From the NCBI RefSeq assembly GCF_022132145.1, contig NZ_JAJISP010000010.1, positions 1-64,000 of the forward strand: a DNA stretch of 64,000 nt. Reading direction: 5' to 3'. How positions within the stretch are numbered: the stretch's first letter is position 1; each line of letters starts with the position of its first letter. Shown piece by piece: positions 45,468 through 54,188 of the stretch. The notes under the pieces are model-generated. The model did no database searches, had not been told where the DNA came from, and worked only from the letters and a program-made list of their open reading frames with translations. The stretch is from Pseudomonas sp. MMS21 TM103. GTDB taxonomy: Bacteria > Pseudomonadota > Gammaproteobacteria > Pseudomonadales > Pseudomonadaceae. A program made the position numbers and the translations under genes.

Positions 45468-46640
45468 TCAACGCAGCGAGCGATAACCATCCGCCACGCC
45501 GCCCTTGGACAACACGATCTGCCAGAGCTGGATATTGCGCGCGCGGAAGGCGCCGGCGCAGGTCAACAGGTAATAGCGCCACATGCGGTAGAAGCGTTCG
45601 TCGTAGTGCGGCGCCAGTTCGGCCCAGTGCCGCTCGAAATTGGCATACCAGGCCATCAGGGTGAGGTCGTAATCGGCGCCAAAATTATGCCAGTCCTCCA
45701 TCACCCAATCCGGTTCGATGGCCTTGCCGATCTGCGCGATCGACGGCAGGCCGCCATTGGGAAAGATGTGCCGGTCGATCCAGGCATCGCTGTGCAGCCC
45801 GCTCTGGTTGGCGCCGATGCTGTGCAGCAGGAACAGGCCCTTGTCGCGCAGACAGCGGTGCACGACCTGCATGTAGGTACGGTAGTTCTTCCAGCCAACG
45901 TGCTCGAACATGCCGAGCGAGACGATGTGATCGAAGGTCTCATACAGATCACGGTAATCCTGCAGGCGGATCTCCACCGGCAGTCCGCTACAGCGCACAC
46001 GGGCCAACTCGGCCTGCTCGCGGGAAATGGTGATGCCGACCACCTCGGCCGCATAGGTGCGTGCGGCGTACTCGGCGAAACTGCCCCAGCCACAACCGAT
46101 GTCCAGCACCCTGTCGCCAGGTTGCAGGCCAATCTTGCGGCAGACCAGGTCGAGCTTGTTGGCCTGCGCCTGATCGAGATCGGCGGCGTTGCGCCAGTAG
46201 CCGCAGGTATAGGTCATGCGTGTATCGAGCATGCATTGGTAGAGCTGGTTGCCCAGGTCATAGTGATGCTCGCCGACCATATAGGCGCGGGCCTTCGACT
46301 GCAGGTTGGCCAGTAAACCGCGTGTCAGTTGCCAGGCTTCGTACCAGCTGACGCGGATTTTCGCTTCGAGGTTGACGCGTAACGCCCGGTGGATGAATTC
46401 GTCGAGCTGTTCGCACTCCCACCAGCCATCCATATAGGCTTCGCCAAGGCCCAGGCTGCCCTGGGACAGAATGCGCGGGTAGGCACGCGGATCCAGCACG
46501 CGCATGTCCCAGGGCTGGTTGCCGTTGAGGGCTATTCCGGCGCGGTCTAACAAGCGTTCAACCTTATCGCGCGCCTGAACACTCTCGCTCCCTGGCAGCG
46601 CAATCTCATCCGGGTGCAGTGGCAGCTTGTTCTGGACCAT
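45468..46640 (-). CDS. cfa: Cyclopropane-fatty-acyl-phospholipid synthase
   Basis: A 390-residue SAM-dependent enzyme that cyclopropanates unsaturated acyl chains in membrane lipids. GEAYMDGWWECEQLDEFI is the N-terminal signature. The SAM site is DRVLDIGCGWGSFAEYAA, with ITISREQAELARVR and HIVSLGMFEHVG, and GEHHYDLGNQLYQCMLD contains substrate-contacting residues. The order cfa-groEL on the minus strand is consistent with a membrane and protein stress role. Confidence 0.93.
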   Translation of the reverse strand: MVQNKLPLHPDEIALPGSESVQARDKVERLLDRAGIALNGNQPWDMRVLDPRAYPRILSQGSLGLGEAYMDGWWECEQLDEFIHRALRVNLEAKIRVSWYEAWQLTRGLLANLQSKARAYMVGEHHYDLGNQLYQCMLDTRMTYTCGYWRNAADLDQAQANKLDLVCRKIGLQPGDRVLDIGCGWGSFAEYAARTYAAEVVGITISREQAELARVRCSGLPVEIRLQDYRDLYETFDHIVSLGMFEHVGWKNYRTYMQVVHRCLRDKGLFLLHSIGANQSGLHSDAWIDRHIFPNGGLPSIAQIGKAIEPDWVMEDWHNFGADYDLTLMAWYANFERHWAELAPHYDERFYRMWRYYLLTCAGAFRARNIQLWQIVLSKGGVADGYRSLR

Positions 46641-46920
46641 GGCTCGTCCTCACGACATTCGCTCAGGATCGCTGAAATCACCCTGCCGCCGCGTGCTCGC
46701 ACTCACCACTTCATGAAGTCATGCCTGCACAGGCGATGGCCCCATAAAACGCTGGCGACCCTGTAACGACCTTTGGTCTGATTTCAACCCAATCCTGCCT
46801 ATGACTCCTCCATTCCTCTAAGATAAGATAGTCAAATACCTGTCAGAAAACCTGTATTAGTAGATTAGAAAGCACTAGTCGTTGATGTAGAACACTTTTT
46901 GCAAACAATTGGAGGATCCA
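46641..46920. other. AT-rich divergent region between cfa and the Anr-type gene
   Basis: The 280 bases hold the promoters of both genes and are unusually AT-rich toward the regulator. A degenerate FNR box, TTGATGTAGAACAC (46882-46895, two mismatches), lies 26 bases before the regulator start and could allow autoregulation. I see no exact box here. Confidence 0.4.
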
Positions 46921-47676
46921 ATGTTCGCTAATGGTCGTCACAGCGTCTTAACCTCATCATTAAAGTTTCAGATGAATTGCCATGACTGCAGCCTCAGCCG
47001 ACTGTGCCTACCGGGTTGCCTGCAGAACAATGAAGTCGATCAGCTGGAAAACATCATCAAACGCAATCATCCGCTGCACAAAGGCGAGCATCTGTTTCGT
47101 GCTGGCGAACCCATGCAGCAAGTCTATGCGTTGCGCTCGGGGGCATTGAAAACCTACCTGCTGGATCCAGACGGTAACGAGCAGATCACCGGCTTCACGC
47201 TACCGGGCGAACTGGTCGGCCTGGATGCCTTTGGCAACAGCAGTTTCCCCAGTTATGCCGTGGCCCTGGAAACCTCCCTGGTGTGCACCATCCCGCTTGC
47301 CGATCTGGAAGAGTTGGCGGGGCATATCCCCAGTTTGAGAAAGCAGCTGCTGGTAACCCTGAGCCGCGAGTTGCAAGAAGAGCAGCAGCATTACAGCCAT
47401 AATCGGGAAAGCGCCGAGCGGCGCCTGGCCGTATTCCTGCTCAACCTCTCGCTGCGCTATAGCCGGCGCAGCCTGTCGGCGACCAGTTTTATCCTGTCGA
47501 TGAGTCGCGGCGAGATCGGCAATTACCTGGGCCTGACCACCGAGACGGTCAGCCGGCTGTTCAGCCGCTTCCGGCGCCAGGGCCTGCTGGAAATCAAGGG
47601 TCGCGAGTTACGCCTCATGCACCCAACGGCGCTGAACCAGCTGGGCAGAATCGAGGTTCGCCAGCTCGCTGTCTGA
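46921..47676 (+). CDS. Anr/FNR-type oxygen-sensing regulator
   Basis: A 251-residue CRP-family activator. CHDCSLSRLC near residue 21 and Cys in SLVCTIPL supply the four ligands for an oxygen-labile [4Fe-4S] cluster. The cNMP-like beta barrel follows. The recognition helix GLTTETVSRLFSRFRRQG has the E-x-x-S-R residues that read TTGAT. It is diverged from the P. aeruginosa Anr I remember, so it may be a second Anr specific to this island. GGAGG precedes the ATG. It is the best local candidate to act on the Anr boxes listed here. Confidence 0.92.
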   Translation: MFANGRHSVLTSSLKFQMNCHDCSLSRLCLPGCLQNNEVDQLENIIKRNHPLHKGEHLFRAGEPMQQVYALRSGALKTYLLDPDGNEQITGFTLPGELVGLDAFGNSSFPSYAVALETSLVCTIPLADLEELAGHIPSLRKQLLVTLSRELQEEQQHYSHNRESAERRLAVFLLNLSLRYSRRSLSATSFILSMSRGEIGNYLGLTTETVSRLFSRFRRQGLLEIKGRELRLMHPTALNQLGRIEVRQLAV

Positions 47677-47698
47677 ACTGAGACTCAACAGGCGCAAC

Positions 47699-48364
47699 TC
47701 AGCTGTTGTTAGCGCGCAGGTGACGGCAGAACCAGTCCCCGGCCAACATCGCCACTTGCTCCAGTGCGTCCGGCTCTTCGAACAAGTGGGTAGCCCCGGG
47801 CACCACCGCCAATTGCTGTTCGCACTGCAGTTGCTGACTGGCTTCACGGTTCAATTGCACCACCTGCGGATCCCGGCCACCGACGATTTGCAGGGTTGGC
47901 GCCCTCACCTTGGGCAGCGATGGACCGGCCAGATCGCAACGCCCGCCACGGCTGACCACGGCATGTACCACTTGCGGCCGCTGCGCCGCCGCGATCAGCG
48001 CCGCCGCTGCGCCGGTGCTGGCACCGAACAGACCGATGTGCAGCGCGCCGAGTTCGGCATTGCCCGCGAGCCAGTCGAGCACTCCGACCAGACGCTGGCT
48101 GAGGCGCGGAATATCGAAACGATACTCGGCGCTGAGCCGATCCACGCGCTCTTCTTGTCCGGTCAGCAAGTCGAATAACAAGGTCGCCAACCCCAGATCG
48201 TTGAAATAGTGCGCGACCTGCAGGTTGCGTGGGCTGAGGCGACTGCTGCCGCTGCCATGGGCAAACACCACCAGCCCGATCGGATCATCTGGCAGCAGCA
48301 GATCGGCGTCCAGCTCGGCATCGCCGACGGTCAGTTTCAAGGTTCTTGACGCTGGGGTTTGCAT
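47699..48364 (-). CDS. Dienelactone hydrolase-like alpha/beta hydrolase
   Basis: A 221-residue alpha/beta hydrolase. The nucleophile is Ser in GLFGASTGAAAAL, the acid is Asp in VGGRDPQV and the base is His in GATHLFEEP. VVFAHGSGSSRLSPRN gives the oxyanion loop. Proteins of this type are often encoded with, or fused to, a phosphoribosyltransferase like the gene just upstream (29 bases). The substrate is unknown. Confidence 0.87.
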   Translation of the reverse strand: MQTPASRTLKLTVGDAELDADLLLPDDPIGLVVFAHGSGSSRLSPRNLQVAHYFNDLGLATLLFDLLTGQEERVDRLSAEYRFDIPRLSQRLVGVLDWLAGNAELGALHIGLFGASTGAAAALIAAAQRPQVVHAVVSRGGRCDLAGPSLPKVRAPTLQIVGGRDPQVVQLNREASQQLQCEQQLAVVPGATHLFEEPDALEQVAMLAGDWFCRHLRANNS

Positions 48365-48393
48365 GAATCAGGCCTCCTCGTTGCAGCATTCGT

Positions 48394-49077
48394 TCACGCC
48401 TGCGCGTCTTGCTCGCGCTGCCAGGCCTGGCGCAACAGCGCCTGGACCTGCTGATCCGAAGTCTGGGAAAAATCCACATACCAACGGCCGATGGCGATGA
48501 ACATCTCGGGAGTGAACGGACAGATGACTTCATCGACCTGCCGACGCAACAGCGCCACGCTATCGGGCGGCGCCACCGGCACGGCGACCACCACTCGCGC
48601 GGGCGACTGCTGGTGTACCGCCTTGATCGCCGCCTGCATGGTGGCGCCCGTGGCCAGGCCATCGTCGACCAGGATCACCTGTTGTCCGTCCAACACCGGC
48701 AGTGGCCGCTCGCCGCGGTAGGCGTGGTCGCGGCGCTGCAACTCCAGGCTTTCCCGCGCGGCCACTGCGTCGACGGTGGCGCCATCGATTTGCAGTGACG
48801 CCAGCACATCGCGGTTCAGCACCCGCACGCCGCCACTGGCGATGGCCCCCATGGCGAGCTCGGCGTGGCCTGGCACGCCGAGCTTGCGCACCAACATCAG
48901 GTCGAGACGAACCTGCAGTGCGTTGGCGATCTCGTAGGCCACCGGCACGCCACCACGCGGCAAGGCCAGCACGATCACGTCAGGTCGCTGGCGATAAGCT
49001 GTCAACAACCGCGCTAGCGCCTGACCTGCGCTAGTTCTGTCGCGGATGGGGATTTCCAGAACATCGTTTCGAGTCAT
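48394..49077 (-). CDS. Phosphoribosyltransferase-domain protein
   Basis: A 227-residue phosphoribosyltransferase. VIVLALPRGGVPVAYEIA is the N-terminal loop, LMLVRKLGVPGHAELAMGAI a family signature, and VILVDDGLATGATMQAAI the PRPP site. This COG1926-type protein is of unknown substrate. The ATG at 49077 is better spaced from GGAG than the ATG two codons upstream. A poor FNR-like sequence (TTGATCTCGATTAG, 49136-49149) lies upstream. It probably forms an operon with the hydrolase. Confidence 0.85.
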   Translation of the reverse strand: MTRNDVLEIPIRDRTSAGQALARLLTAYRQRPDVIVLALPRGGVPVAYEIANALQVRLDLMLVRKLGVPGHAELAMGAIASGGVRVLNRDVLASLQIDGATVDAVAARESLELQRRDHAYRGERPLPVLDGQQVILVDDGLATGATMQAAIKAVHQQSPARVVVAVPVAPPDSVALLRRQVDEVICPFTPEMFIAIGRWYVDFSQTSDQQVQALLRQAWQREQDAQA

Positions 49078-49207
49078 GGTCATGCTCCAGCAGGCGAACC
49101 CGACTTAACCATGCGCCCGCCTTTGTGCAGAGTCTTTGATCTCGATTAGGAGTTCGCGCGATAGCAGGCTCTGCAGGTGACAAACCCGCGCAGCGAGTGA
49201 TCGCGGC

Positions 49208-49426
49208 TCATGTATGCAGGTGGCTGTCGAGCAACTCGCCGAGGGCCTGGTTGATCGCCGCCGAATTGATCGCCAGCAACTGCAGTTGCGCTTGCACGCT
49301 CTGCGCCACTTCAGTCGAGCCGCGCTGCTCGATCCACCTGGTCAGCTGCCAGACGGCCTCTCCCAGAGCGACCTGGTTCTGATGCAAGCGAGCCAGGGTC
49401 GCGGTCGTGAGTTGTTTGTGGTGCAT
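49208..49426 (-). CDS. Small helical hypothetical protein
   Basis: A 72-residue protein, MHHKQLTTATLARLHQNQVA onward, predicted almost wholly helical with regular hydrophobic spacing and no Cys. An AGGA site lies 8 bases from the ATG at 49426. The frame stays open for 60 codons further upstream, but that part looks unlike coding sequence. I do not recognise the family. It lies between the phosphoribosyltransferase and the ftr operon. Confidence 0.55.
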   Translation of the reverse strand: MHHKQLTTATLARLHQNQVALGEAVWQLTRWIEQRGSTEVAQSVQAQLQLLAINSAAINQALGELLDSHLHT

Positions 49427-49630
49427 ATCCAGTTCCTGCTTTGATGGCAATCCATCCATGCGTGACCCAGGTTCGTCAGGTAGCTGCCATAGAGTTGGAT
49501 CCGCGGCGATGGGTCCGCCGATTAGACAGGCCATCAGGTTCCAGTAACTGCCGGCCAATCGCCATACCTCTTCATTGGTAGTGCGCACAACGCTGATCTG
49601 GCTCAATCATTCCCCCAACAAAGTCTAATC

Positions 49631-49644
49631 TTGATGCTAATCAT
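49631..49644 (+). promoter_or_regulatory. Overlapping Anr-like and Fur-like sites upstream of ftr operon
   Basis: TTGATGCTAATCAT matches the FNR/Anr consensus at all but the last base. The overlapping stretch 49630-49648 ends TAATCATTATT, matching the right half of the Fur box well and the left half poorly (about 14 of 19). It lies 65-78 bases upstream of ftrA. Confidence 0.6.
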
Positions 49645-49708
49645 TATTGTTCAGCCTGTATTTCCCTAAGCTAGGTGCAACCCAGCCAACGCTTAGAGGA
49701 AACCGTCG

Positions 49709-50242
49709 ATGCGCGCACAACTGCCCTTCTCACTCGCCCTACTGCTGGTCGCCACGTTGACCCAGGCCAAGGAATACCCGATTGGCGAACCCCAGCACTG
49801 CGGTGGCCTGGAGGTGGGCGCCGTGTACCTGCAACCGATCGAGATGGATCCACCGGGCATGATGCGCCCCGCCGCCGACTCCGACGTGCACCTGGAAGCC
49901 GACATCAGCGCCCTGGAAAACAACCCGAACGGCTTCCAGGAAGGCAGCTTCGTGCCCTATCTCAAGGTCGCCTTCGAGTTGCGCAAGCAAGGCAGCGACG
50001 AACCGCTCAAGGGCGACTTCCACGCCATGGTCGCCAACGATGGGCCGCACTATGGCGACAACCTCAAGCTGTCCGGCCCGGGCAAGTACCAGTTGACCTT
50101 GAGCATCCTGCCCCCGGCCGGCGGCCATGCCATGTTCGGCCGCCACACCGACAAGGAAACCGGCGTCGCCCCCTGGTTCGAGCGCTGCGAACTGCACTAC
50201 CAGTTCACCTATGCCGGTATCGGCAAGAAAGGCGGTTATTGA
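49709..50242 (+). CDS. ftrA: Periplasmic iron-binding protein, P19/FtrA type
   Basis: A 177-residue exported protein with a signal peptide ending at TQAKE. EVGAVYLQPIEMDPPGMM, EADISAL and GGHAMFGRHTDKETGV supply the Met/His/Glu metal ligands of the P19/FetP/Tp34 family. It binds iron, and often copper, for delivery to the FtrC permease. It is the first of four genes in the order known for Bordetella ftrABCD. Confidence 0.9.
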   Translation: MRAQLPFSLALLLVATLTQAKEYPIGEPQHCGGLEVGAVYLQPIEMDPPGMMRPAADSDVHLEADISALENNPNGFQEGSFVPYLKVAFELRKQGSDEPLKGDFHAMVANDGPHYGDNLKLSGPGKYQLTLSILPPAGGHAMFGRHTDKETGVAPWFERCELHYQFTYAGIGKKGGY

Positions 50243-50260
50243 GTCAACCTGGAGAATCCG

Positions 50261-50593
50261 ATGCCCCGTTCCTTGCTCGTCCTGCTGGGAGCCGCCCTGG
50301 GGCTGCCCCTGTCCGCCGTCGCCGCCAGCCTACCGACCTACCAACTGGAGATGCGCGATGGTCACTTCAGCCCGGCGGCCCTCGAAGTGCCCGCCGGCCA
50401 GCGCTTCAAGATCGTGCTGCACAACCAGGGCCAGGGCCCGGCCGAGTTCGAGAGCACGCCGCTGCGCGTGGAGAAGGTCTTGTCCCCCGGGGTCAGCTCG
50501 TTCGTGGTGATCCATCCACTCAGGCCGGGTCGCTACCCGTTCTTCGACGAGTTCCACCGCGAGCTGGCCGAAGGCGCCATCGTCGCCCAATGA
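50261..50593 (+). CDS. ftrB: Periplasmic cupredoxin-like protein, FtrB type
   Basis: A 110-residue protein with a signal peptide ending at AVAAS. A single cupredoxin-like beta barrel (EVPAGQRFKIVLHN, GPAEFESTPLR, RPGRYPFFDEFH) resembles the EfeO N-terminal domain. The type-1 copper Cys is absent. In ftr systems it is proposed to oxidise Fe(II) during uptake. It lies 18 bases after ftrA. Confidence 0.88.
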   Translation: MPRSLLVLLGAALGLPLSAVAASLPTYQLEMRDGHFSPAALEVPAGQRFKIVLHNQGQGPAEFESTPLRVEKVLSPGVSSFVVIHPLRPGRYPFFDEFHRELAEGAIVAQ

Positions 50594-50617
50594 CGCTGCT
50601 GCAGCGGGAGTACTGAA

Positions 50618-51472
50618 ATGGAACAGTCGCTGTTTATCGTCTGGCGGGAAAGCATCGAGGCCCTGCTGGTCATCGGTATCCTGCAGGCCTGGATCAGCCA
50701 GCAGGCTGAGCGCGGCCGCGCCATGACCTGTCTGTGGGGCGGCGTGGCGCTCGGCCTGCTGCTGTCCGCGGCACTGGCGCTGGCCATCCTGTTCGCCGGC
50801 GAATGGCTGGCGGGCGCGGCGGGCGAGTGGTTCCAGGCGGGTCTGGTGCTGCTGGCCAGCGGGCTGATCCTGCAGATGGTCGGCTGGATGCGCCGGCATG
50901 GCCGCACCTTGAAAAGCGACCTGCAGCAGGCGGCCGACAGCCACCTGCAGCGCAACGGCGGCCTCGGCCTGCTGCTCCTGGCCATGCTCGCGGTCGGCCG
51001 CGAAGGCAGCGAGACCGTGGTCTTCCTCTATGGCCTGGGCGTGCACAAGCACGGCGCCGCTCTCTGGCAGTTCGCCCTCGGGGGCGCGGCTGGCCTGGGG
51101 CTGGCGCTGCTGACCTTCATGCTGTTGCAGGCTGGCAGCCGGCTGGTGTCCTGGCGGCATTTCTTCCGCTGCAGCGAGAGCGTGTTGCTGTTGCTCGGTG
51201 CGTCCATGTTGATCGCCGGGCTCGACCGCATCAGCGGTCAGTTGATGGCCCTGGAGCTGCCCGAGCAGGTCTATGGCTGGTTCGGCGCGGCCCTCTGGGA
51301 CACCTCCGCCGGCCTGGATGACGCCTCGGGGCTGGGTTCGGTACTGGCCAACTTCGCCGGTTATCGCGCCATGCCCTCCCTGGCCACGGTCGCCGTGCTG
51401 GCCGGCTACTGGCTGCTGGTCGCCTTCTGGCTGCGGCGCACCGCGCCGGCCGTGTCGCCATGCGCCAACTGA
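50618..51472 (+). CDS. ftrC: FTR1-family high-affinity iron permease, FtrC type
   Basis: A 284-residue, seven-helix permease. The two iron-binding motifs are RESIE (residues 10-14) and REGSE (near residue 130), in helices 1 and 4, as in EfeU/FTR1. It would carry iron across the inner membrane together with FtrABD. Its end overlaps ftrD by 13 bases. Confidence 0.93.
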   Translation: MEQSLFIVWRESIEALLVIGILQAWISQQAERGRAMTCLWGGVALGLLLSAALALAILFAGEWLAGAAGEWFQAGLVLLASGLILQMVGWMRRHGRTLKSDLQQAADSHLQRNGGLGLLLLAMLAVGREGSETVVFLYGLGVHKHGAALWQFALGGAAGLGLALLTFMLLQAGSRLVSWRHFFRCSESVLLLLGASMLIAGLDRISGQLMALELPEQVYGWFGAALWDTSAGLDDASGLGSVLANFAGYRAMPSLATVAVLAGYWLLVAFWLRRTAPAVSPCAN

Positions 51473-52833
51473 ACAACCTGCTGGGCGACCTGGGTGACGC
51501 CCTGCGCCGCCATGCGCGGCTGATTCGCGGCCTGCAATGGGCGGTCGTGACGTTCTATGGCGTGTTGCTGGTACTGCCGGCGCTGCTGCCGTTACCGTCC
51601 AGCCAGGCGCGGATTCTCGACAACCTGACGCTGCTGGCGCAGTTCATGTTCTGGGGCGTCTGGTGGCCGTTCGTGCTGCTGTCGATCGTGCTGTTCGGCC
51701 GGCTCTGGTGCGGGGTGCTCTGCCCCGAAGGCGCGCTCAGCGAATGGATCAGTTGGCGCGGCCTGGGTCGCGGCACGCCGCGCTGGATCCGCTGGGGCGG
51801 CTGGCCGACCCTGGCGTTCATCCTCACCACCATTTATGGCCAACTGATCAGCGTCTACGACTATGCCCAGGCGGCGCTGCTGATCCTCGGTGGCTCGACC
51901 CTGGCGGCGATGCTGGTGGGCTTTCTCTATGGCCGCGGCAAGCGCGTCTGGTGCCGCTACCTGTGCCCGGTCAGCGGTGTGTTCGCCCTGCTCGCCCGTC
52001 TGGCGCCGCTGCATTACAAGGTCGTCGAGCAGCGCTGGCTGGACAACCCGCCACCGCGCCAGCCCCCACCCAACTGCGCGCCGCTGCTGGATATCCGGCG
52101 CATGCAAGGCGCCGCCGACTGCCATGCCTGCGGCCGCTGCAGCGGCCAACGCGACGCGGTGCAACTGAGCACGCGTTCGCCGAATGCGGAAATCCTCATC
52201 GTCGGTCGCCATCTCCGCAGCCCGTGGGACGTCCGCCTGCTGCTGTTTGGCGTGATCGGCCTGGCCATGGGCGCCTTTCAATGGACGCTCAGCCCCTGGT
52301 TCGTCAGCCTGAAACAGGCGACGGCCACCTGGCTGGTCGAGCGCAACAGCTATTGGTTGCTGCAGGCCGATGCGCCCTGGTGGTTGCTGACCCATTACCC
52401 GCAGGCCAACGACCTGTTCAGCTGGCTCGATGGCCTGCTGATCCTGTTCTACCTGTCGGCCAGCGCCTTGCTGCTTGGCGGCGGCTTGTGGCTGCTGCTG
52501 CGGGCCGCAGCGCTGCTGGTGTCGCGCACAGGCAACGCCTTCGAACAGCTGGCGTTGACGTTGATCCCGCTCGGCGCCTGCGGCTTGTTTCTCGGCCTCA
52601 GCGCCACCACCGTCAAGCTGCTGCGCTACGAGGGCCTGGCCCTCGCCTGGGCGCAACCGGCTCGCGCCAGCCTGCTCGCAGGGGCGATTGCCTGGAGCCT
52701 GTGGCTGGGCTGGCAGGTGCTCGGCCGGCATGGCGCCCGCGGGCTGAACAGGCTCGCGGCGTTCGGCTGTCTGGCGCTGGGCTCAGCCTGGGTCGGCTAT
52801 GGCTGGTGGTTGCAGTTCTGGGGCTGGAGTTGA
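51460..52833 (+). CDS. ftrD: Polyferredoxin-like membrane protein, FtrD type
   Basis: A 457-residue membrane protein with NapH-like motifs. GRLWCGVLCPEGALSEW and RVWCRYLCPVSGVFAL form Cys pairs near the membrane, and CHACGRCSGQRD is a partial ferredoxin motif. About eight helices are visible. In FtrABCD systems it is thought to accept the electron removed from iron during uptake. The start overlaps the ftrC end, which shows tight coupling. Confidence 0.9.
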   Translation: MRQLNNLLGDLGDALRRHARLIRGLQWAVVTFYGVLLVLPALLPLPSSQARILDNLTLLAQFMFWGVWWPFVLLSIVLFGRLWCGVLCPEGALSEWISWRGLGRGTPRWIRWGGWPTLAFILTTIYGQLISVYDYAQAALLILGGSTLAAMLVGFLYGRGKRVWCRYLCPVSGVFALLARLAPLHYKVVEQRWLDNPPPRQPPPNCAPLLDIRRMQGAADCHACGRCSGQRDAVQLSTRSPNAEILIVGRHLRSPWDVRLLLFGVIGLAMGAFQWTLSPWFVSLKQATATWLVERNSYWLLQADAPWWLLTHYPQANDLFSWLDGLLILFYLSASALLLGGGLWLLLRAAALLVSRTGNAFEQLALTLIPLGACGLFLGLSATTVKLLRYEGLALAWAQPARASLLAGAIAWSLWLGWQVLGRHGARGLNRLAAFGCLALGSAWVGYGWWLQFWGWS

Positions 52834-52893
52834 GTCTTGTCGACGGCCGCCAAACATTGCGACGGGTTCCTCGTCCGGCGGTCGCGCCCAGAC

Positions 52894-52907
52894 TTGTTTG
52901 AAATCAA
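52894..52907 (+). promoter_or_regulatory. FNR/Dnr-type box upstream of first dnr-like gene
   Basis: TTGTTTGAAATCAA differs from the consensus at one base (T for A at position 4). It is 70 bases upstream of the start at 52977. Confidence 0.6.
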
Positions 52908-52976
52908 GGAAGCCCCCGCTATCGACCTTCTAGCATGCAATCCCGAGCAATCCCGAGCTGCGTTGTGGGAGAGACC

Positions 52977-53654
52977 ATGCTGACCGAACCATCACTTGTC
53001 GCGCAATTGCGCCGTCACCACCTGTTCAGCCGGCTGCCGGAGGCGGCGCTGCTGGAGGTCTGCGCCTCGGCCAACCTCAAACGCCTGGCTGCTGGCGCCT
53101 CGTTGTTCCACCAGGGCGACAAGGCCGATCGTTTCTATTTTATCTTCAGCGGCCAGGTGAAGCTGCATCGGGTGGTTTGCGACGGCCAGGAGAAACTGGT
53201 GGAAATCATCCGCGCCGGCGAATCCTTTGCCGAGGCGCTGCTGTTCACCGGCGTGCCGCAGTACCCGGTCAGCGCCACTGCCCTGAAGACCTGCCAGATG
53301 GCCAGCCTGCACGGCTCACAGTACCGTCGCCTGCTGGAAGAACACCCGAGCATCTGCCTGGATATCCTCGCCACCCTGAGCATTCGCCTGCACCAGCGGC
53401 TGAACGAGATCGACACCCTGACCCTGGCCAACGCCTGCCACCGGGTCAGGCGCTTTCTGGTCCAGGCCCACGAAGAAGGCAACGGGGTGATCATGCTCGA
53501 TGTGCCGAAACGGCTGATCGCCTCGAAGCTGGGCATCCAGCCGGAAACCTTCTCGCGCATCCTCCATCGCCTGATCGACTCGGGCGTGATTGCAGTCCAG
53601 CGCCGGCGCATCGAGATCATCGATCTGCCAGGGCTGAGCAACTACGACGACTAG
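52977..53654 (+). CDS. Crp/Fnr-family regulator, Dnr-like
   Basis: A 225-residue CRP-family protein without the Fe-S cysteines of Anr. The effector barrel has GDKADRFYFIFSGQVKLHRV, and the recognition helix LGIQPETFSRILHRLIDSG has the E-x-x-S-R residues of Dnr. Dnr proteins bind haem and activate denitrification genes when NO is present. It is related to, but clearly distinct from, the dnr gene at 54621. GGGAGAG precedes the ATG. A box and a DGC-domain gene follow. Confidence 0.88.
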   Translation: MLTEPSLVAQLRRHHLFSRLPEAALLEVCASANLKRLAAGASLFHQGDKADRFYFIFSGQVKLHRVVCDGQEKLVEIIRAGESFAEALLFTGVPQYPVSATALKTCQMASLHGSQYRRLLEEHPSICLDILATLSIRLHQRLNEIDTLTLANACHRVRRFLVQAHEEGNGVIMLDVPKRLIASKLGIQPETFSRILHRLIDSGVIAVQRRRIEIIDLPGLSNYDD

Positions 53655-53659
53655 CAGAA

Positions 53660-53673
53660 TTGACTGTGATCAA
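53660..53673 (+). promoter_or_regulatory. FNR/Dnr-type box upstream of DGC-domain gene
   Basis: TTGACTGTGATCAA differs from the consensus only at position 5. It begins 6 bases after the preceding stop and is 61 bases upstream of the start at 53734. Confidence 0.72.
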
Positions 53674-53733
53674 CGCCAGCAGCTGCACGGCCGTCAAACT
53701 GGACCACCGCTTGACGTGTGAAGGGTGTGCACC

Positions 53734-54120
53734 ATGTCCAAGACCATTCAGCCGCTGGTCTACTCCTGCTCCGGCTGCTCCAACGTGGCGCAACTGGCGA
53801 ATACCCTTGCCGTGCGCCTGGATCGAGCCGGTCTGGCGGAAATGTCCTGCATTGCCGGGGTCGGCGGTCATGTCCCGGCCCTGGTGAACAAGGCCCGCTC
53901 GGGCCGCCCCATCCTGGCCATCGACGGCTGCCCGCTGCACTGCGTCAGCGCCTGCCTGGCCCAGCACGGCATCGGTGCCGACGTGCACATAACCCTCAGC
54001 AGTTCTGGCCTGCGCAAGCGCTATCGGCAAGATTGCAGCACGGCCGAAGCCGACGCGCTGTTCGAGGACATGCAACACATCATCGCCCGTCTGGGACAGC
54101 AACAAACCGGCCCTGGCTGA
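53734..54120 (+). CDS. DGC-domain Cys-rich protein, putative zinc-binding
   Basis: A 128-residue protein with YSCSGCSNVAQLAN, LAEMSCIAGVGGHVPALV and ILAIDGCPLHCVSACL. The D-G-C motif and conserved Cys define the DGC family (metal-binding, function unknown). Such genes are frequently found in denitrification or low-oxygen clusters. It has its own near-consensus box, so it probably belongs to the Anr/Dnr regulon. The ATG at 53734 is preferred over an in-frame start three codons earlier. Confidence 0.82.
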   Translation: MSKTIQPLVYSCSGCSNVAQLANTLAVRLDRAGLAEMSCIAGVGGHVPALVNKARSGRPILAIDGCPLHCVSACLAQHGIGADVHITLSSSGLRKRYRQDCSTAEADALFEDMQHIIARLGQQQTGPG

Positions 54121-54188
54121 GCGACGCAACCGGCGCTGGCGCCAGGTACGGGTGCGCAAGGGTGGATTGAGTGGCACGCACAGAATGC

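Noticed and set aside
49136..49149. TTGATCTCGATTAG upstream of the phosphoribosyltransferase as an Anr box
   Set aside because: There are two mismatches in the second half-site, including a key position. It is mentioned in the gene entry but not called as a site.
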